A stretch of DNA of 36,375 bases from JAJYVH01 sp964548595 (GTDB taxonomy: Archaea > Micrarchaeota > Micrarchaeia > Micrarchaeales > CABMGC01), in the NCBI GenBank assembly GCA_964548595.1, contig CAZJQO010000015.1, positions 1 to 36,375 of the forward strand. The letters run 5' to 3'. The position numbers and the translations under genes are program-made. Under the pieces are notes generated by a model. It saw nothing but the letters and a program-made list of their open reading frames with translations, searched no databases and was not told the DNA's origin. This document shows, piece after piece, positions 1 to 8,052 of the stretch; within the stretch, counting starts at the first letter, position 1, and each line of letters opens with the position of its first letter.

Positions 1-71
1 TTCTCTGTCTTGGCTTTGCCACTAATCTTTGCTTTCAGGCTTTCCAATACACCCGTATTTTGTTTCCCCAT
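1..71 (-). CDS. 5' end of an unidentified gene leaving the left edge
   Basis: Reading leftwards from an ATG at 71-69 there is an open frame to the window edge giving about 23 residues (begins MGKQNTGVLESLKAKISGKA). A good Shine-Dalgarno match (AGGTGA) sits six bases before the ATG, and a TAG of the preceding frame lies between them. The peptide is too short to assign to a family. The open frame and ribosome binding site are seen; that it is a real gene is inferred. Confidence 0.4.
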   Translation of the reverse strand, partial: MGKQNTGVLESLKAKISGKAKTE

Positions 72-72
72 C

Positions 73-308
73 CTAATTCACCTTTCTCATATACTTCTTC
101 AATATCTCCTCCGCACCCGTCGGAGGCCTCTGCAGGCGCCTTCGTAGTCAGTGTCGCTGAGGACGCTGAACAGGCGCTGCAGCCTCGCCTTGGTGTAACC
201 TATGTCGATTATCCTGCCCTCGATATATCTGCGGCCACATGGTAGCCTTGAATTGCGAAGCCGTGGCGGTGGGTGTTGGAGGAATAGCATGTCCTCCAAA
301 GGTTCCAC
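73..308 (-). pseudogene. decayed coding sequence, probably frameshifted
   Basis: The minus strand reads as protein-like sequence (a stretch with IEGRIIDIGYTKARLQRLFS, then VLSDTDYEG) that runs out of frame near 138. A one-base shift there restores a plausible tail (TGAEEILKKYMRKVN) ending in a TAG just before the ATG of the next gene. Upstream of about 250 the reading becomes incoherent. I read this as the eroded 3' part of a gene, or one with a sequencing indel. No family is recognised. Confidence 0.28.
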
Positions 309-545
309 GGCTCGCCTGCCAGCAGCATGAGCGGGCTGAGACCGGAGGCAAGTTAGAGCAAACGCTCCAGTAGAGGGGTGTCACAAATAGATTCTTGTCA
401 GCGTCTCCCATTCTCTCCCATCCCAACCCGTTGAAGAGTATTATGCACTTCTCTTTATTTAAAAACAAGCTAATGGGAAATAGCTTTTGGTATGGCTAAA
501 GGCAAGATGTAATGATATTTTATCATCTGGTTATAGGCTGCACTG

Positions 546-580
546 TGTTACATTGAATTTTGTAACATAAATTTATATAT
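546..580 (+). promoter_or_regulatory. promoter with 7-bp palindrome and TATA box of the regulator at 603
   Basis: TGTTACA (546-552) and TGTAACA (561-567) form a perfect 7-bp inverted repeat with an 8-nt AT spacer. The TATA box ATTTATATAT follows at 571-580, about 25 bp before the ATG at 603, so the transcript is probably leaderless. The palindrome lies where an archaeal regulator would meet TBP/TFB. Autoregulation by the downstream HTH protein is an inference. Confidence 0.55.
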
Positions 581-602
581 ATGGAGAATCATTATACATA
601 GC

Positions 603-1991
603 ATGGTGGGAACGCCTGAGAAAGTGGGGGAGGCATTCAGGAGGCTAACAAAACAACAGAAGCACCTCTACCTGAAGAAGATAAGAGAGAGCTACTATGT
701 ATACAAGCAGACCTACGAGTGGCAGCCCGATACGAAAAAGAGCAAGACGTTATACGAGTATATGGGTAGGGTACTCGCAGACGGGACATTCGTAAGGAGA
801 ATAAGCTCCTACAAGGACCAGCTGGCAAAAGCAGAGGCGTTGATAGTATCGCGTGGTGGGGAGATAACATGGCATGAGAAGGCCGAGCCGGAGGAGGCAG
901 TGCCTACAAAGAAGGAGCTTGCGCTCAAGGAGCCGGACCTCAATATCCTGATGGCGCTCAGCATGAACTCGAGGATTCCGGTGCCGAGGTTGGCGGAACT
1001 CGCCGGGTTAAACGAGCAGACCGCATATTCCAGGCTGAAGTCTCTGGAGACAATGCTCCGTATGGAATATCTGCTCGAGATAGATGTAGAGAAGCTTGGA
1101 TACCTGAGGTACCTCATCCTGATAAAGTTCGAGGATAAGAAGCCAACAAGAGAAGAGATTGAAGAGGCAATTAAAGACGAGTACAACATACAGTTTGCAG
1201 CGATGACTAAGGGTGACTATGATGTCGCGATGCTCGTTGTAGACCAGTCGCCGCTCAAAGCGTACGATAACCTTCTGAAGTTGAGACAGAGAGAGCCGCT
1301 AAAGAAGTACAGGGCGTCATGGGTGTTCACAAATTTTGCACAGAACTACTCTTTCATACCGCTAAGAGACCAGTTCATAGAGAAGATAGTAAAGGAAAAG
1401 GTATGGCAGAGGACCAAAGAAACGCCTCGCCCTGAGAGACATCAGCTCAAACAGAGGGAGTTCCTGGTTTTGAGGGAGCTGAACAACAATGCAAACGGCA
1501 ATTTTGCCTCGATAGACCAAAAACACGACCTGAGTAGGGGAACGTCGAGATATGCTTACCAATCATTGAAGGAAAGAGGGATAATAACGAGACCAACTGT
1601 ATCCCTGACGAACCTGCCGATTAAATATGTAGGCATAATTTTGTTCTCAATCATAGACTATAGTATCTTTGACGAAAAAAGATACAAGTATGTTATGGAT
1701 CGAATTGAGTACGACAAAATATCAAACAAGTACTGTCTTTCCGGAAATATAGGCGCACCAGTTCAGGGAACAATCTCATTTCTGCCAGTCTTTGAAGAGG
1801 GCTACCTCGACAGACTAACTGCCAACATGGAAAAGGAGTTCCAAGGAAGCATCGCCAGAAGCTTGGTGATTACGGACCTGATAGTTGGAAAGCTGTGTTA
1901 TAGAAGGTTTGATAATGTGTACTCACGTCAGTACAGGCTTCTTGTGGAATTCAAAAAAATAGAACCAACAAAACCAACATTTTATGGTTAG
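603..1991 (+). CDS. two-headed HTH/RAM (Lrp/AsnC-like) transcriptional regulator with extra N-terminal domain
   Basis: A 462-residue protein with an internal repeat of two units. Unit one has a winged-helix HTH at about 111-150 (PRLAELAGLNEQTAYSRL) followed by an Lrp-type alpha/beta sensor at about 165-245 (GYLRYLILIKF, then MTKGDYDVAMLV). Unit two has an HTH at about 285-330 and a second sensor-like domain to about 445. A FIPLRDQF linker joins them. The same architecture and linker occur in the protein at 12549-13577, so the two are paralogues. Residues 1-90 are extra: a basic, Tyr-rich segment (YYVYKQTYEW, YEYMGRVLADGTF) that resembles short DNA-binding headers seen in front of some transposases. 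Lrp/AsnC proteins bind DNA and sense small molecules, but the ligand and targets here are unknown. Confidence 0.7.
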   Translation: MVGTPEKVGEAFRRLTKQQKHLYLKKIRESYYVYKQTYEWQPDTKKSKTLYEYMGRVLADGTFVRRISSYKDQLAKAEALIVSRGGEITWHEKAEPEEAVPTKKELALKEPDLNILMALSMNSRIPVPRLAELAGLNEQTAYSRLKSLETMLRMEYLLEIDVEKLGYLRYLILIKFEDKKPTREEIEEAIKDEYNIQFAAMTKGDYDVAMLVVDQSPLKAYDNLLKLRQREPLKKYRASWVFTNFAQNYSFIPLRDQFIEKIVKEKVWQRTKETPRPERHQLKQREFLVLRELNNNANGNFASIDQKHDLSRGTSRYAYQSLKERGIITRPTVSLTNLPIKYVGIILFSIIDYSIFDEKRYKYVMDRIEYDKISNKYCLSGNIGAPVQGTISFLPVFEEGYLDRLTANMEKEFQGSIARSLVITDLIVGKLCYRRFDNVYSRQYRLLVEFKKIEPTKPTFYG

Positions 1992-2073
1992 GCAGTGTTT
2001 TGCCTAGTGTGGAGTCCATGTGGCTTGCGTCAACAAAAAGACAACGTCAAGGATTAGGATTCATTCAACACGG

Positions 2074-2565
2074 CTACCTGAACCTTTTATCTTTATTCTC
2101 AATTAAGCTTTTTTCCAAAACCAACCGCGGTTCTCCAGTTCCGTGATAATTCTCTATGCTACCAACTTTCTCAAAATCTAGTTTATTATAGAGGTTAAGC
2201 GCATGCTTGTTCTCAGGATGCACTGTCAGTCTGGCTTTCTCGAAGCCTAGGTCTTTTATCATGTCGAGCAGTAAATGCATAGTCTCTGTTCCGATTCCTT
2301 TTTTCTGATGTTCTTGCAATATTGCCAGACTACGAATAAGAGTGGTGTTGCTATTTTCTTCATCCAACCTAAAAGAGACAGTTCCTACAGCATCTTCACC
2401 CGCCTTTATGAGAAAAATATTGCCTATCTTGGAAAAATCATGCACGTCTTTCTCATCCCTAAAACCGCCATACATCTTGCTTTTAGATGCTGCGTTGATC
2501 TTTAGCACTGTACCCAGATCTTGCGCGTCATCTACTTTTACTAAGGTAATCTTAGGTCCAATCAT
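2074..2565 (-). CDS. GNAT-family N-acetyltransferase
   Basis: 163 residues, the usual size of a single GNAT domain. Motif A, which binds the acetyl-CoA pyrophosphate, is HQKKGIGTE at residues 87-95, after the typical beta-4 strand (RSLAILQEHQ). The C-terminal half has the expected LTVHPENKHALNLYNKLDFE motif B pattern. The enzyme would transfer acetyl from acetyl-CoA to an amine; the substrate cannot be told from sequence. It stands alone, tail to tail with the regulator at 603, in an AT-rich stretch. Confidence 0.85.
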   Translation of the reverse strand: MIGPKITLVKVDDAQDLGTVLKINAASKSKMYGGFRDEKDVHDFSKIGNIFLIKAGEDAVGTVSFRLDEENSNTTLIRSLAILQEHQKKGIGTETMHLLLDMIKDLGFEKARLTVHPENKHALNLYNKLDFEKVGSIENYHGTGEPRLVLEKSLIENKDKRFR

Positions 2566-2841
2566 GTTTTTCCTCTCTGCTCAACATGAAAATCAAAGGA
2601 AAAGTCTATTTTACTTTCCTTGCGAAAAACGTCTGTGAAAGTCCTTAAAAACAAACTAATTAAGTACGTATTATAGTCAATCAACAATTAAATTTAAGCC
2701 TGAATTATGTGCATATTTTAGCATTTACCGTGTTACAAGCCTCATATCAACATGGATTTTGTTTGAACAAAGTAGTATGTTACGCAACATAGTAAAGATA
2801 AAGCAATACTTCCTCTCCCGCACGCAACCCACCCGCACACC

Positions 2842-3075
2842 GCCCAAAACCCATGCTGCGGCTACCACGACGACAGGGACGTAAACGCCGCAATGAACAT
2901 ACTCAACAGAGCTAGGGCGGGACACGCCCGAAGTGACGCCTGTGGAGATACAGCCTCTGCAGTCCAGCGGGGATTGCAAGCAGCGTTGCCGAAGCAGGAA
3001 CATACCGGCAAGGAGTATCCACAATGTCGAATGCCGGGAAGCCCACTGTCTTTAGGCGTGGGAGGATGTCACTAA
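2842..3075 (+). pseudogene. tnpB: C-terminal remnant of an IS200/IS605 TnpB nuclease
   Basis: The open frame contains the end of a TnpB protein: a CCGYHDDRDVNAAMNIL segment, which is the zinc-ribbon cysteines plus the RuvC-III DRDVNAA motif, then a typical TnpB tail (RARAGHARSDACGD). It ends in a TAA at 3073-3075 inside the element's right end. Everything before the RuvC-III motif is gone, so it cannot be an active nuclease. No TnpA is present. A homologous tail occurs on the other strand at 16172-16429: 37 bases from 2914 align to it with few mismatches. Confidence 0.75.
3030..3072 (+). mobile_element. IS200/IS605-type right end / omega-RNA 3' hairpin (degenerate)
   Basis: The string GGAAGCCCAC...GGCGTGGGAGGATGTCAC matches the common right-end layout of archaeal IS200/IS605 elements: a hairpin followed by GGATGTCAC. 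The upper stem is imperfect here (CCCAC pairs with GTGGG, the next bases do not). This is consistent with a dead copy. It lies a few bases from the stop codon of the HPP gene. Confidence 0.6.
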
Positions 3076-3081
3076 GGTGCA

Positions 3082-3630
3082 TCAGCGCTTGCGCCTATGC
3101 CTTGCTTCAGCCCGTTCCTCCTTCCCCTCCACCTCCTCGACGCGCAACCTGTCTGCTAGCGCACGCAGCACCAGCAGCATCGCAGCCGCTATTATCACTA
3201 CCAGTATTCCAAGCGCGTCTATCCTGAAGAGCACAAAAGTGAAGGCTATGCCCAAAGCAGGAGCGTGCTCGCTCCTGGTGGCTATCAGTAAAGCGGAAAC
3301 GACGAAGATTACTGTGCCCACGACCAAATATTCCGGAAGGAACGCGAGCAGGTAGTAGCTGGCCGCGCCAACGACGCCGGCTATTATGTAGCTCTTGATG
3401 AACTTGAGCGGGTTGGCCATAGTCGACAGAGGCATGATGAAGAGTATGAACGCGCTTGCAGCGACCGAGGCGAAGAGCACCGCCGACGAGCCTATGCCGT
3501 AGCTGAGCTCGAACCTTACCGCTCCGAACACTATCACAAGGAGCGAGACAGACAGCGCTACGAAGAAAACAGGCAGTATCCTATTCCGTACGTGCCTCTT
3601 CCATCTGCTGTGCAGGTCATCACCACGCAA
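3082..3630 (-). CDS. HPP-family integral membrane protein
   Basis: 182 residues with about five hydrophobic segments between residues 17 and 165, a basic N-terminus and a charged, basic C-terminal tail (EGKEERAEARHRRKR). The order GSSAVLFAS, then PLSTMANPLKFIKSYIIAGVVGA, then SEHAPALGIAF follows the HPP family, where the last motif is normally HPPA. Here it reads HAPA. The family is linked to nitrite/anion transport in plants and cyanobacteria, but its archaeal role is not known. The start is a TTG at 3630, since no in-frame ATG precedes the first membrane segment. Confidence 0.65.
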   Translation of the reverse strand: MRGDDLHSRWKRHVRNRILPVFFVALSVSLLVIVFGAVRFELSYGIGSSAVLFASVAASAFILFIMPLSTMANPLKFIKSYIIAGVVGAASYYLLAFLPEYLVVGTVIFVVSALLIATRSEHAPALGIAFTFVLFRIDALGILVVIIAAAMLLVLRALADRLRVEEVEGKEERAEARHRRKR

Positions 3631-3680
3631 AAAGCAAGCTAACGTGCAAATTCAAGCTTATAAAAATTACTGCCAGCGGT

Positions 3681-4424
3681 TCACTCTTCCACATACGGAG
3701 CCAGGTAATACGTTACCGTGGCCTCTCCTATCTTGTAGGATATCCTGAGGGGCTGGTCCGACTTGAGCGAGAGCGTAAGCGCGTTGCCTACCGGATTCGA
3801 GCGCACCATGTTCTCCAGGAATTCGAGGTTGAATGTGGCCGATGCGTCCTTGGACACGTCAAGCTTCTTAACAGAGACGCCATCAACTTCGTTGGTCTCT
3901 TCCAGGTCGCTCGAGTCGCCTTTCGCGTTTATGGCGAACTGGTCCTTTGCTGCCTTGAACACTATGTATGAAGAGAATATGGAAGCGTCTTTGAGCACGT
4001 TCTTGAGGTGCTCGCCGTCAAGCTCTATGCTGGCGTCGAACTCAACCTTTGGCTCCTTGTCCTCCTTCTTCCTCATGTCTATCAGATGGAGCCTATACCT
4101 GCGCCTGCTCTTCTCGCCTATGAATTCCATCAGGAGCCTGCCGTCGTTCTCCTTCATCACAAGCGCTTCATTGTCCCTCGTCCTTGACATTATCTTGCTC
4201 AGGTTGTCCACGTTGAGACCTAGATCGGCTTGCTTGTCCACATCGTACTTGGAAAAGGCCTTGCTCGGCATGAAGAACGAGATCATACTTATGCCGCTCG
4301 GGTCCATGGCGTGGAGTCCTATGCCGTCTTTGCTGACTGTGAATATGCCCTCGTCAACCAGGCTCACGATAGCCTCTACACAGTCCCTCCAGTACTTCGC
4401 GTTGTCAAGCTTAAGTTCGAACAT
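3681..4424 (-). CDS. pcn: DNA polymerase sliding clamp (PCNA)
   Basis: 247 residues, the normal length of an archaeal PCNA. It starts FELKLDNAKYWRDCVEAI and carries the diagnostic GIGLHAMDPSGISMISFFMP strand, the two tandem clamp domains joined near residue 120-130, and the C-terminal YYLAPYVEE that matches the family's APKVEE end. It forms the trimeric ring that tethers replicative polymerase, ligase and FEN1. A TATA-like ATATATTAATA lies upstream on the minus strand near 4457-4468, giving a short leader. Confidence 0.97.
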   Translation of the reverse strand: MFELKLDNAKYWRDCVEAIVSLVDEGIFTVSKDGIGLHAMDPSGISMISFFMPSKAFSKYDVDKQADLGLNVDNLSKIMSRTRDNEALVMKENDGRLLMEFIGEKSRRRYRLHLIDMRKKEDKEPKVEFDASIELDGEHLKNVLKDASIFSSYIVFKAAKDQFAINAKGDSSDLEETNEVDGVSVKKLDVSKDASATFNLEFLENMVRSNPVGNALTLSLKSDQPLRISYKIGEATVTYYLAPYVEE

Positions 4425-4556
4425 CTAACCCCCTTGTTACACTATTGTCGAAAGGTATTAATATATAGTTTGCTCGTCTGTCGTTGCCCGCCTCCTATGT
4501 TTTCGATGCCTGAAAATGTATTAAGCTTGAGGATAAAATACTGCTGAGGCGATGTA

Positions 4557-5366
4557 ATGATTGGCATAGTCTACTCCAGTCGGGACGATACCGCTGTGCG
4601 CATGGCGAGGCACATGGTGCAGTCGAATGGCCTGGAGGAAGCGGGCCCGGGCAGCATGAAGTATAAGGGAGACAAACTGGGCGTATATGAGCTAGACGGG
4701 CCCCTGCTGGACAGCAGCGTTCCTGACTCGCTTGGCTGCGATGCCATAATTTTCCTTAGCAAGCACGTGAGTGAGGCAGGAGTGGCATCTTTCACCACGC
4801 ATTCCCTTGGCAATTGGGGCAATAGGGCAAAGTTCGGAGGCAGGCCAGGAGAGCTCACTACAGCGTCTCCGCTGCTCATGCTTCAGGCACTGCGCGGGCT
4901 CGCAAGCAAAGACTCAGATGCGGAGAAGACATACGAGGCTACGCATCACGGTCCCCTGCTGAAGACACCATGCCTCTTCGCGGAGCTCGGTGGCAACGCG
5001 CAGATAACGGGCAACGAGCAGGCTGTAGATCGTGTGGCAGACGCTGCGTATGAGGCTGCCGTTCTCTTCGCTGACGGGCCAGTTGATTACAAAAAGGTGG
5101 TGATAGGGATAGGCGGAACCCATTACCCGAGCAAGTTCACCAAACAGGCTCTTGAATTTGGCTACGCCTTCTCGCACATAATGCCCAAGCATGCGATATG
5201 GAACGAGGACGGCACCAGCAACCTCGGCATGATAGCGCAGGCGATGGAAAGGAGCCAGGTGAAGCCAGAGGCAGCTGTTGTGGACTGGAAGAGCCTGAAC
5301 GCAATGACAAAGGCGGAAACAATTAAGAAGCTGAACGAGGTAGGGCTTGAGTATGAGAGGGTATAG
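4557..5366 (+). CDS. dtdA: archaeal D-aminoacyl-tRNA deacylase
   Basis: 269 residues, about the size of archaeal/plant DtdA (GEK1 family). It begins MIGIVYSSRDDTAVRMARHM and has the family blocks IIFLSKHVSEAGVASFTTHS, THHGPLLKTPCLFAELGG, GIGGTHYPSKFTKQAL and FSHIMPKHA. These carry the conserved histidines of the active site. It hydrolyses D-amino acids mischarged onto tRNA. Divergent from PCNA, and its last 14 bases overlap the start of the surface protein gene, so the two are probably cotranscribed. Confidence 0.95.
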   Translation: MIGIVYSSRDDTAVRMARHMVQSNGLEEAGPGSMKYKGDKLGVYELDGPLLDSSVPDSLGCDAIIFLSKHVSEAGVASFTTHSLGNWGNRAKFGGRPGELTTASPLLMLQALRGLASKDSDAEKTYEATHHGPLLKTPCLFAELGGNAQITGNEQAVDRVADAAYEAAVLFADGPVDYKKVVIGIGGTHYPSKFTKQALEFGYAFSHIMPKHAIWNEDGTSNLGMIAQAMERSQVKPEAAVVDWKSLNAMTKAETIKKLNEVGLEYERV

Positions 5367-7131
5367 GGTCTGTTTCTCTACCATGCTGCTGGTTTTCCTG
5401 CTTGCAGCCTATCCTGCCCACGCGCAGTATTGGTTCCAGAGCGGCGCGACCGCCTCCTCGCTCTCTGCCAGTGGCAACAGCGGCGCAAGCGTGCAGATAG
5501 AGACGGTGCTGCCGCAGAGCATCACTTCGGGCTCTGTGGCCTTCTGGGTAGGCGAGGACCTGCCTAACGGCGCATTCCTGCAGATCGGCTACAGTATATA
5601 CAACGAGACTGGGAATGTGCCAAGCGACTGCACGCAATCCGGCTGCAGCAGCAGCCAGTTCGTCAAGGCCGGGGATGCGGAATGGTTCTTCGAGTATTTC
5701 CCTGCAGACAGGAACAATTCGTTCTACGGCTCCGTGGGCCCTGACGGCTCCGCAGGCCCTGACGGCGCATTCAACACCTATTCCTTCTATTCGCAGGGCA
5801 ATACCTGGTACTTTGAGGTCAACGGCACGGTAGTCGGCAGCGCCAACCTCGGGACCAGCACATCCGGACCCTACACCCCGAGCGCTATGGGGGAGATGGC
5901 GAACACGAGCACGAACAGCGCATACATGGTGCCTGTGATTTTTGCCAATCTGTCGGCTTACAAGGATGACGAGTTCCTGCCGGCGCAGAGCGCGTACGGC
6001 ACAGTATCGTACGGCGTAGGGAGCGAGACCAGGCTCCCGAATCCTTACGGAGTCAAGGAGGTAGACAGCAGGGTTAACTATTTCGAGGTAGGTTCCGGCC
6101 TGCCGACATCAAACAACAACACGCAGCTCTGGAGCCTGGGCTACAGGCTTCGTATAGTCTCGCCATACGGTGGCATAGCCAGCAGCAACGAGTACCTCGC
6201 ATACGCATCGACGTCTATTTCAGCACCGGGCAGGGTGAGCATAGGACCGGGTGCGATTGCAATATTCAAGGGCTGGACAGGCAAGGGCGCGGGCTCCTAC
6301 ACGGGCACGTCACCTACCGAACCACTGCTCATGTCGTCTAACATAACAGAGACAGCGAGTTGGGAAGTGGAGTACTTCGTAAACGTATCTTCGCAGTATG
6401 GAACAGCCAGCGGCACAGGCTGGTACCAGAACGGCACAACAGCAGCATACGGCATAATCAACACCACCTTCATAAAAGAAGGCAAGACGTTCAGGTTCTC
6501 GGGCTGGAGCAACGGCAACGCCAATTACACCGGAGTGCAGGAGGTCACTGCTCCGATAAACATAACAGCAGACTGGCAGTACGGGGTGCAGTTGTCAGGC
6601 AGAGACGCGTACGGCAACAGCATACCGATATCATATGTGATAATAGACGGCAGCACAGTAAACGCCACCACCTTCCTGAACGCCAATTCGGTATCCAGGC
6701 TTACCGGCGTCTACTACAGGGGCCAGCTACTTGCGGCCACGCAGAACATAACTCAGAATTCTACGCCGCAGATAAGTCTGCCGCTGCCAGTTTACAACAT
6801 CGACATAAAGGCGACAGGCATACTGAGTATGGTGCCTGTGAACGCGCTTGCCACAATAAGCTTTGAGAACGGCAGCAGCGAAACAGCATACACCGGGGCA
6901 TCAGGCACCATAACGATACCGGATGTGGCGTACGGGTATGCCAACGTGACGCTCAGTTACCTTGGCCAGACTATGCAAAGGTCAGCAAGTGGCGGCAGCG
7001 GAGTCGCTTTCGTATTTGTATCGCTGCCAGACCTGGCTGTGGTGGCGCTGGTGTTTGCAATAGCTATAGTGGTAGTGCTTCTGCTTGCAAGGCGCATCAG
7101 GAGCAGTAACCGGCAGTATGGGCAGCAATAG
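5353..7131 (+). CDS. secreted, C-terminally anchored surface protein
   Basis: About 592 residues starting at ATG 5353; an upstream TTG at 5347 is also possible. A signal peptide is clear: MRGYRVCFSTMLLVFLLAAYPAHAQ, with cleavage likely after AHA. The body is Ser/Thr/Gly/Asn rich with many N-X-S/T sequons. A middle part has repeat-like blocks (VNVSSQYGTASGTGWYQNG, and FSGWSNGN) of the kind seen in InlB-like/bacterial-repeat surface modules. One C-terminal membrane segment (LPDLAVVALVFAIAIVVVLL) followed by ARRIRSS fixes it with the bulk outside. Likely a cell-envelope glycoprotein; function unknown. Confidence 0.75.
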   Translation: MRGYRVCFSTMLLVFLLAAYPAHAQYWFQSGATASSLSASGNSGASVQIETVLPQSITSGSVAFWVGEDLPNGAFLQIGYSIYNETGNVPSDCTQSGCSSSQFVKAGDAEWFFEYFPADRNNSFYGSVGPDGSAGPDGAFNTYSFYSQGNTWYFEVNGTVVGSANLGTSTSGPYTPSAMGEMANTSTNSAYMVPVIFANLSAYKDDEFLPAQSAYGTVSYGVGSETRLPNPYGVKEVDSRVNYFEVGSGLPTSNNNTQLWSLGYRLRIVSPYGGIASSNEYLAYASTSISAPGRVSIGPGAIAIFKGWTGKGAGSYTGTSPTEPLLMSSNITETASWEVEYFVNVSSQYGTASGTGWYQNGTTAAYGIINTTFIKEGKTFRFSGWSNGNANYTGVQEVTAPINITADWQYGVQLSGRDAYGNSIPISYVIIDGSTVNATTFLNANSVSRLTGVYYRGQLLAATQNITQNSTPQISLPLPVYNIDIKATGILSMVPVNALATISFENGSSETAYTGASGTITIPDVAYGYANVTLSYLGQTMQRSASGGSGVAFVFVSLPDLAVVALVFAIAIVVVLLLARRIRSSNRQYGQQ

Positions 7132-7171
7132 CAACTTTTATCTTTTTTGACAGATAACTAGTTTCGATACC

Positions 7172-7690
7172 ATGAAGGTTGCTATAATACTGGCGCCCAG
7201 GGATTTCAGGGATGAGACAGTATCGCAGCTCGGGCTCTTTTTCAGCAAGAAGGATGTGGAGGCGAAGCTGGTGAGCACCACGCTGAAGCAGTGCACCGGC
7301 TCCCACGGGGCTGTGGCGAAGCCGGAGCTGGAGATTGACGCGCTCAACCCGCTGGATTTCGACGCCGTGCTGGTAGCCGATGGCTCTGGCGTGGACTCGC
7401 TCAAGATGTTCGACCACAGGCCGCTGCTTGACCTAATCAAGCTCTTCAAGGATGCGAACAAGGTGGTGATAGGCATAGGCAACGGCATCAAGGTGGTGGC
7501 AAGGGCCAACATAATCAAGGATGTAAAGATAGCCGATTCAGACGCGGAAACGAAGAAGCTGGTCTCGCTATACAGGGGCAAGCCTGTGGACGAGCGCGTG
7601 GTCAGGGATGGCAACATAATAACAGCAACGGGCAACGAAGACATTGCGGAGCTGGTTTCGGCTATGCTTGCGCAGCCCGCTGAAGCCTAG
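7172..7690 (+). CDS. DJ-1/PfpI superfamily protein lacking the nucleophile Cys
   Basis: 172 residues with the DJ-1/PfpI layout: KVAIILAPRDFRDET at the start, a long LDFDAVLVADGSG strand-loop, then the nucleophile-elbow region VIGIGNGIKVV, then IADSDAETKKLV and a GNIITATGNEDIAELV end. In active members the elbow is A-[IV]-C-H-G. Here the Cys-His pair reads Gly-Asn, so the usual protease/glyoxalase chemistry is unlikely. The protein may be a binding or structural member. It is convergent with the RNase P gene and overlaps its 3' end by 29 bases. Confidence 0.7.
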   Translation: MKVAIILAPRDFRDETVSQLGLFFSKKDVEAKLVSTTLKQCTGSHGAVAKPELEIDALNPLDFDAVLVADGSGVDSLKMFDHRPLLDLIKLFKDANKVVIGIGNGIKVVARANIIKDVKIADSDAETKKLVSLYRGKPVDERVVRDGNIITATGNEDIAELVSAMLAQPAEA

Positions 7691-8006
7691 CGGCGGGCTT
7701 GTAGAAAGAATGAGTCTCTGCGCCGCAGTCGCAGATGTAGACAAGGTAGCCGTGCGAGCTCGAGAGCCTGACTTTGCAGTTCACTCCGGGCACCATGAAG
7801 CTGCCGCACTTTTTGCATATCCTGTGCTTCAGCCCATCAGGGATGCGCACCTTGTAGTGCGTGCTTATTCGCCTCGCTATCATGACGTAGCGCTTTTCGA
7901 GCTTTTTTGACATATCTGTTAGTTCCTTTGCACGCTCCTCCGCCATGCCGAGCAGTCTTCGCATCCTGTCCGCTGCTACTTTCTCCACGATCGGAGGCTT
8001 ATTCAT
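7662..8006 (-). CDS. rnp4: RNase P protein component 4 (Rpr2/Rpp21)
   Basis: 114 residues. The N-terminal helices (AADRMRRLLGMAEERAKEL, then LEKRYVMIARRIS) precede a zinc ribbon: CKKCGSFMVPGVNCKVR, then YLVYICDCGAETHSFYK. This is the Rpr2 layout. The second knuckle is CDC rather than the usual CxxC, with one more Cys (VNC) nearby. It is a protein subunit of the tRNA 5'-processing ribonucleoprotein. It lies 47 bases downstream of tRNA-Ile on the same strand, so a tRNA and its processing factor may share a transcript. Confidence 0.9.
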   Translation of the reverse strand: MNKPPIVEKVAADRMRRLLGMAEERAKELTDMSKKLEKRYVMIARRISTHYKVRIPDGLKHRICKKCGSFMVPGVNCKVRLSSSHGYLVYICDCGAETHSFYKPAARLQRAAQA

Positions 8007-8052
8007 AAAATTGCCCTATGCCTGAGAAGCGCGCAGGCGCTGTGCCAAGAGA

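Noticed and set aside
3082..3355. Plus-strand ORFs opposite the HPP gene
   Set aside because: Ser/Ala-rich antisense translation; the minus-strand membrane protein has clear family motifs.
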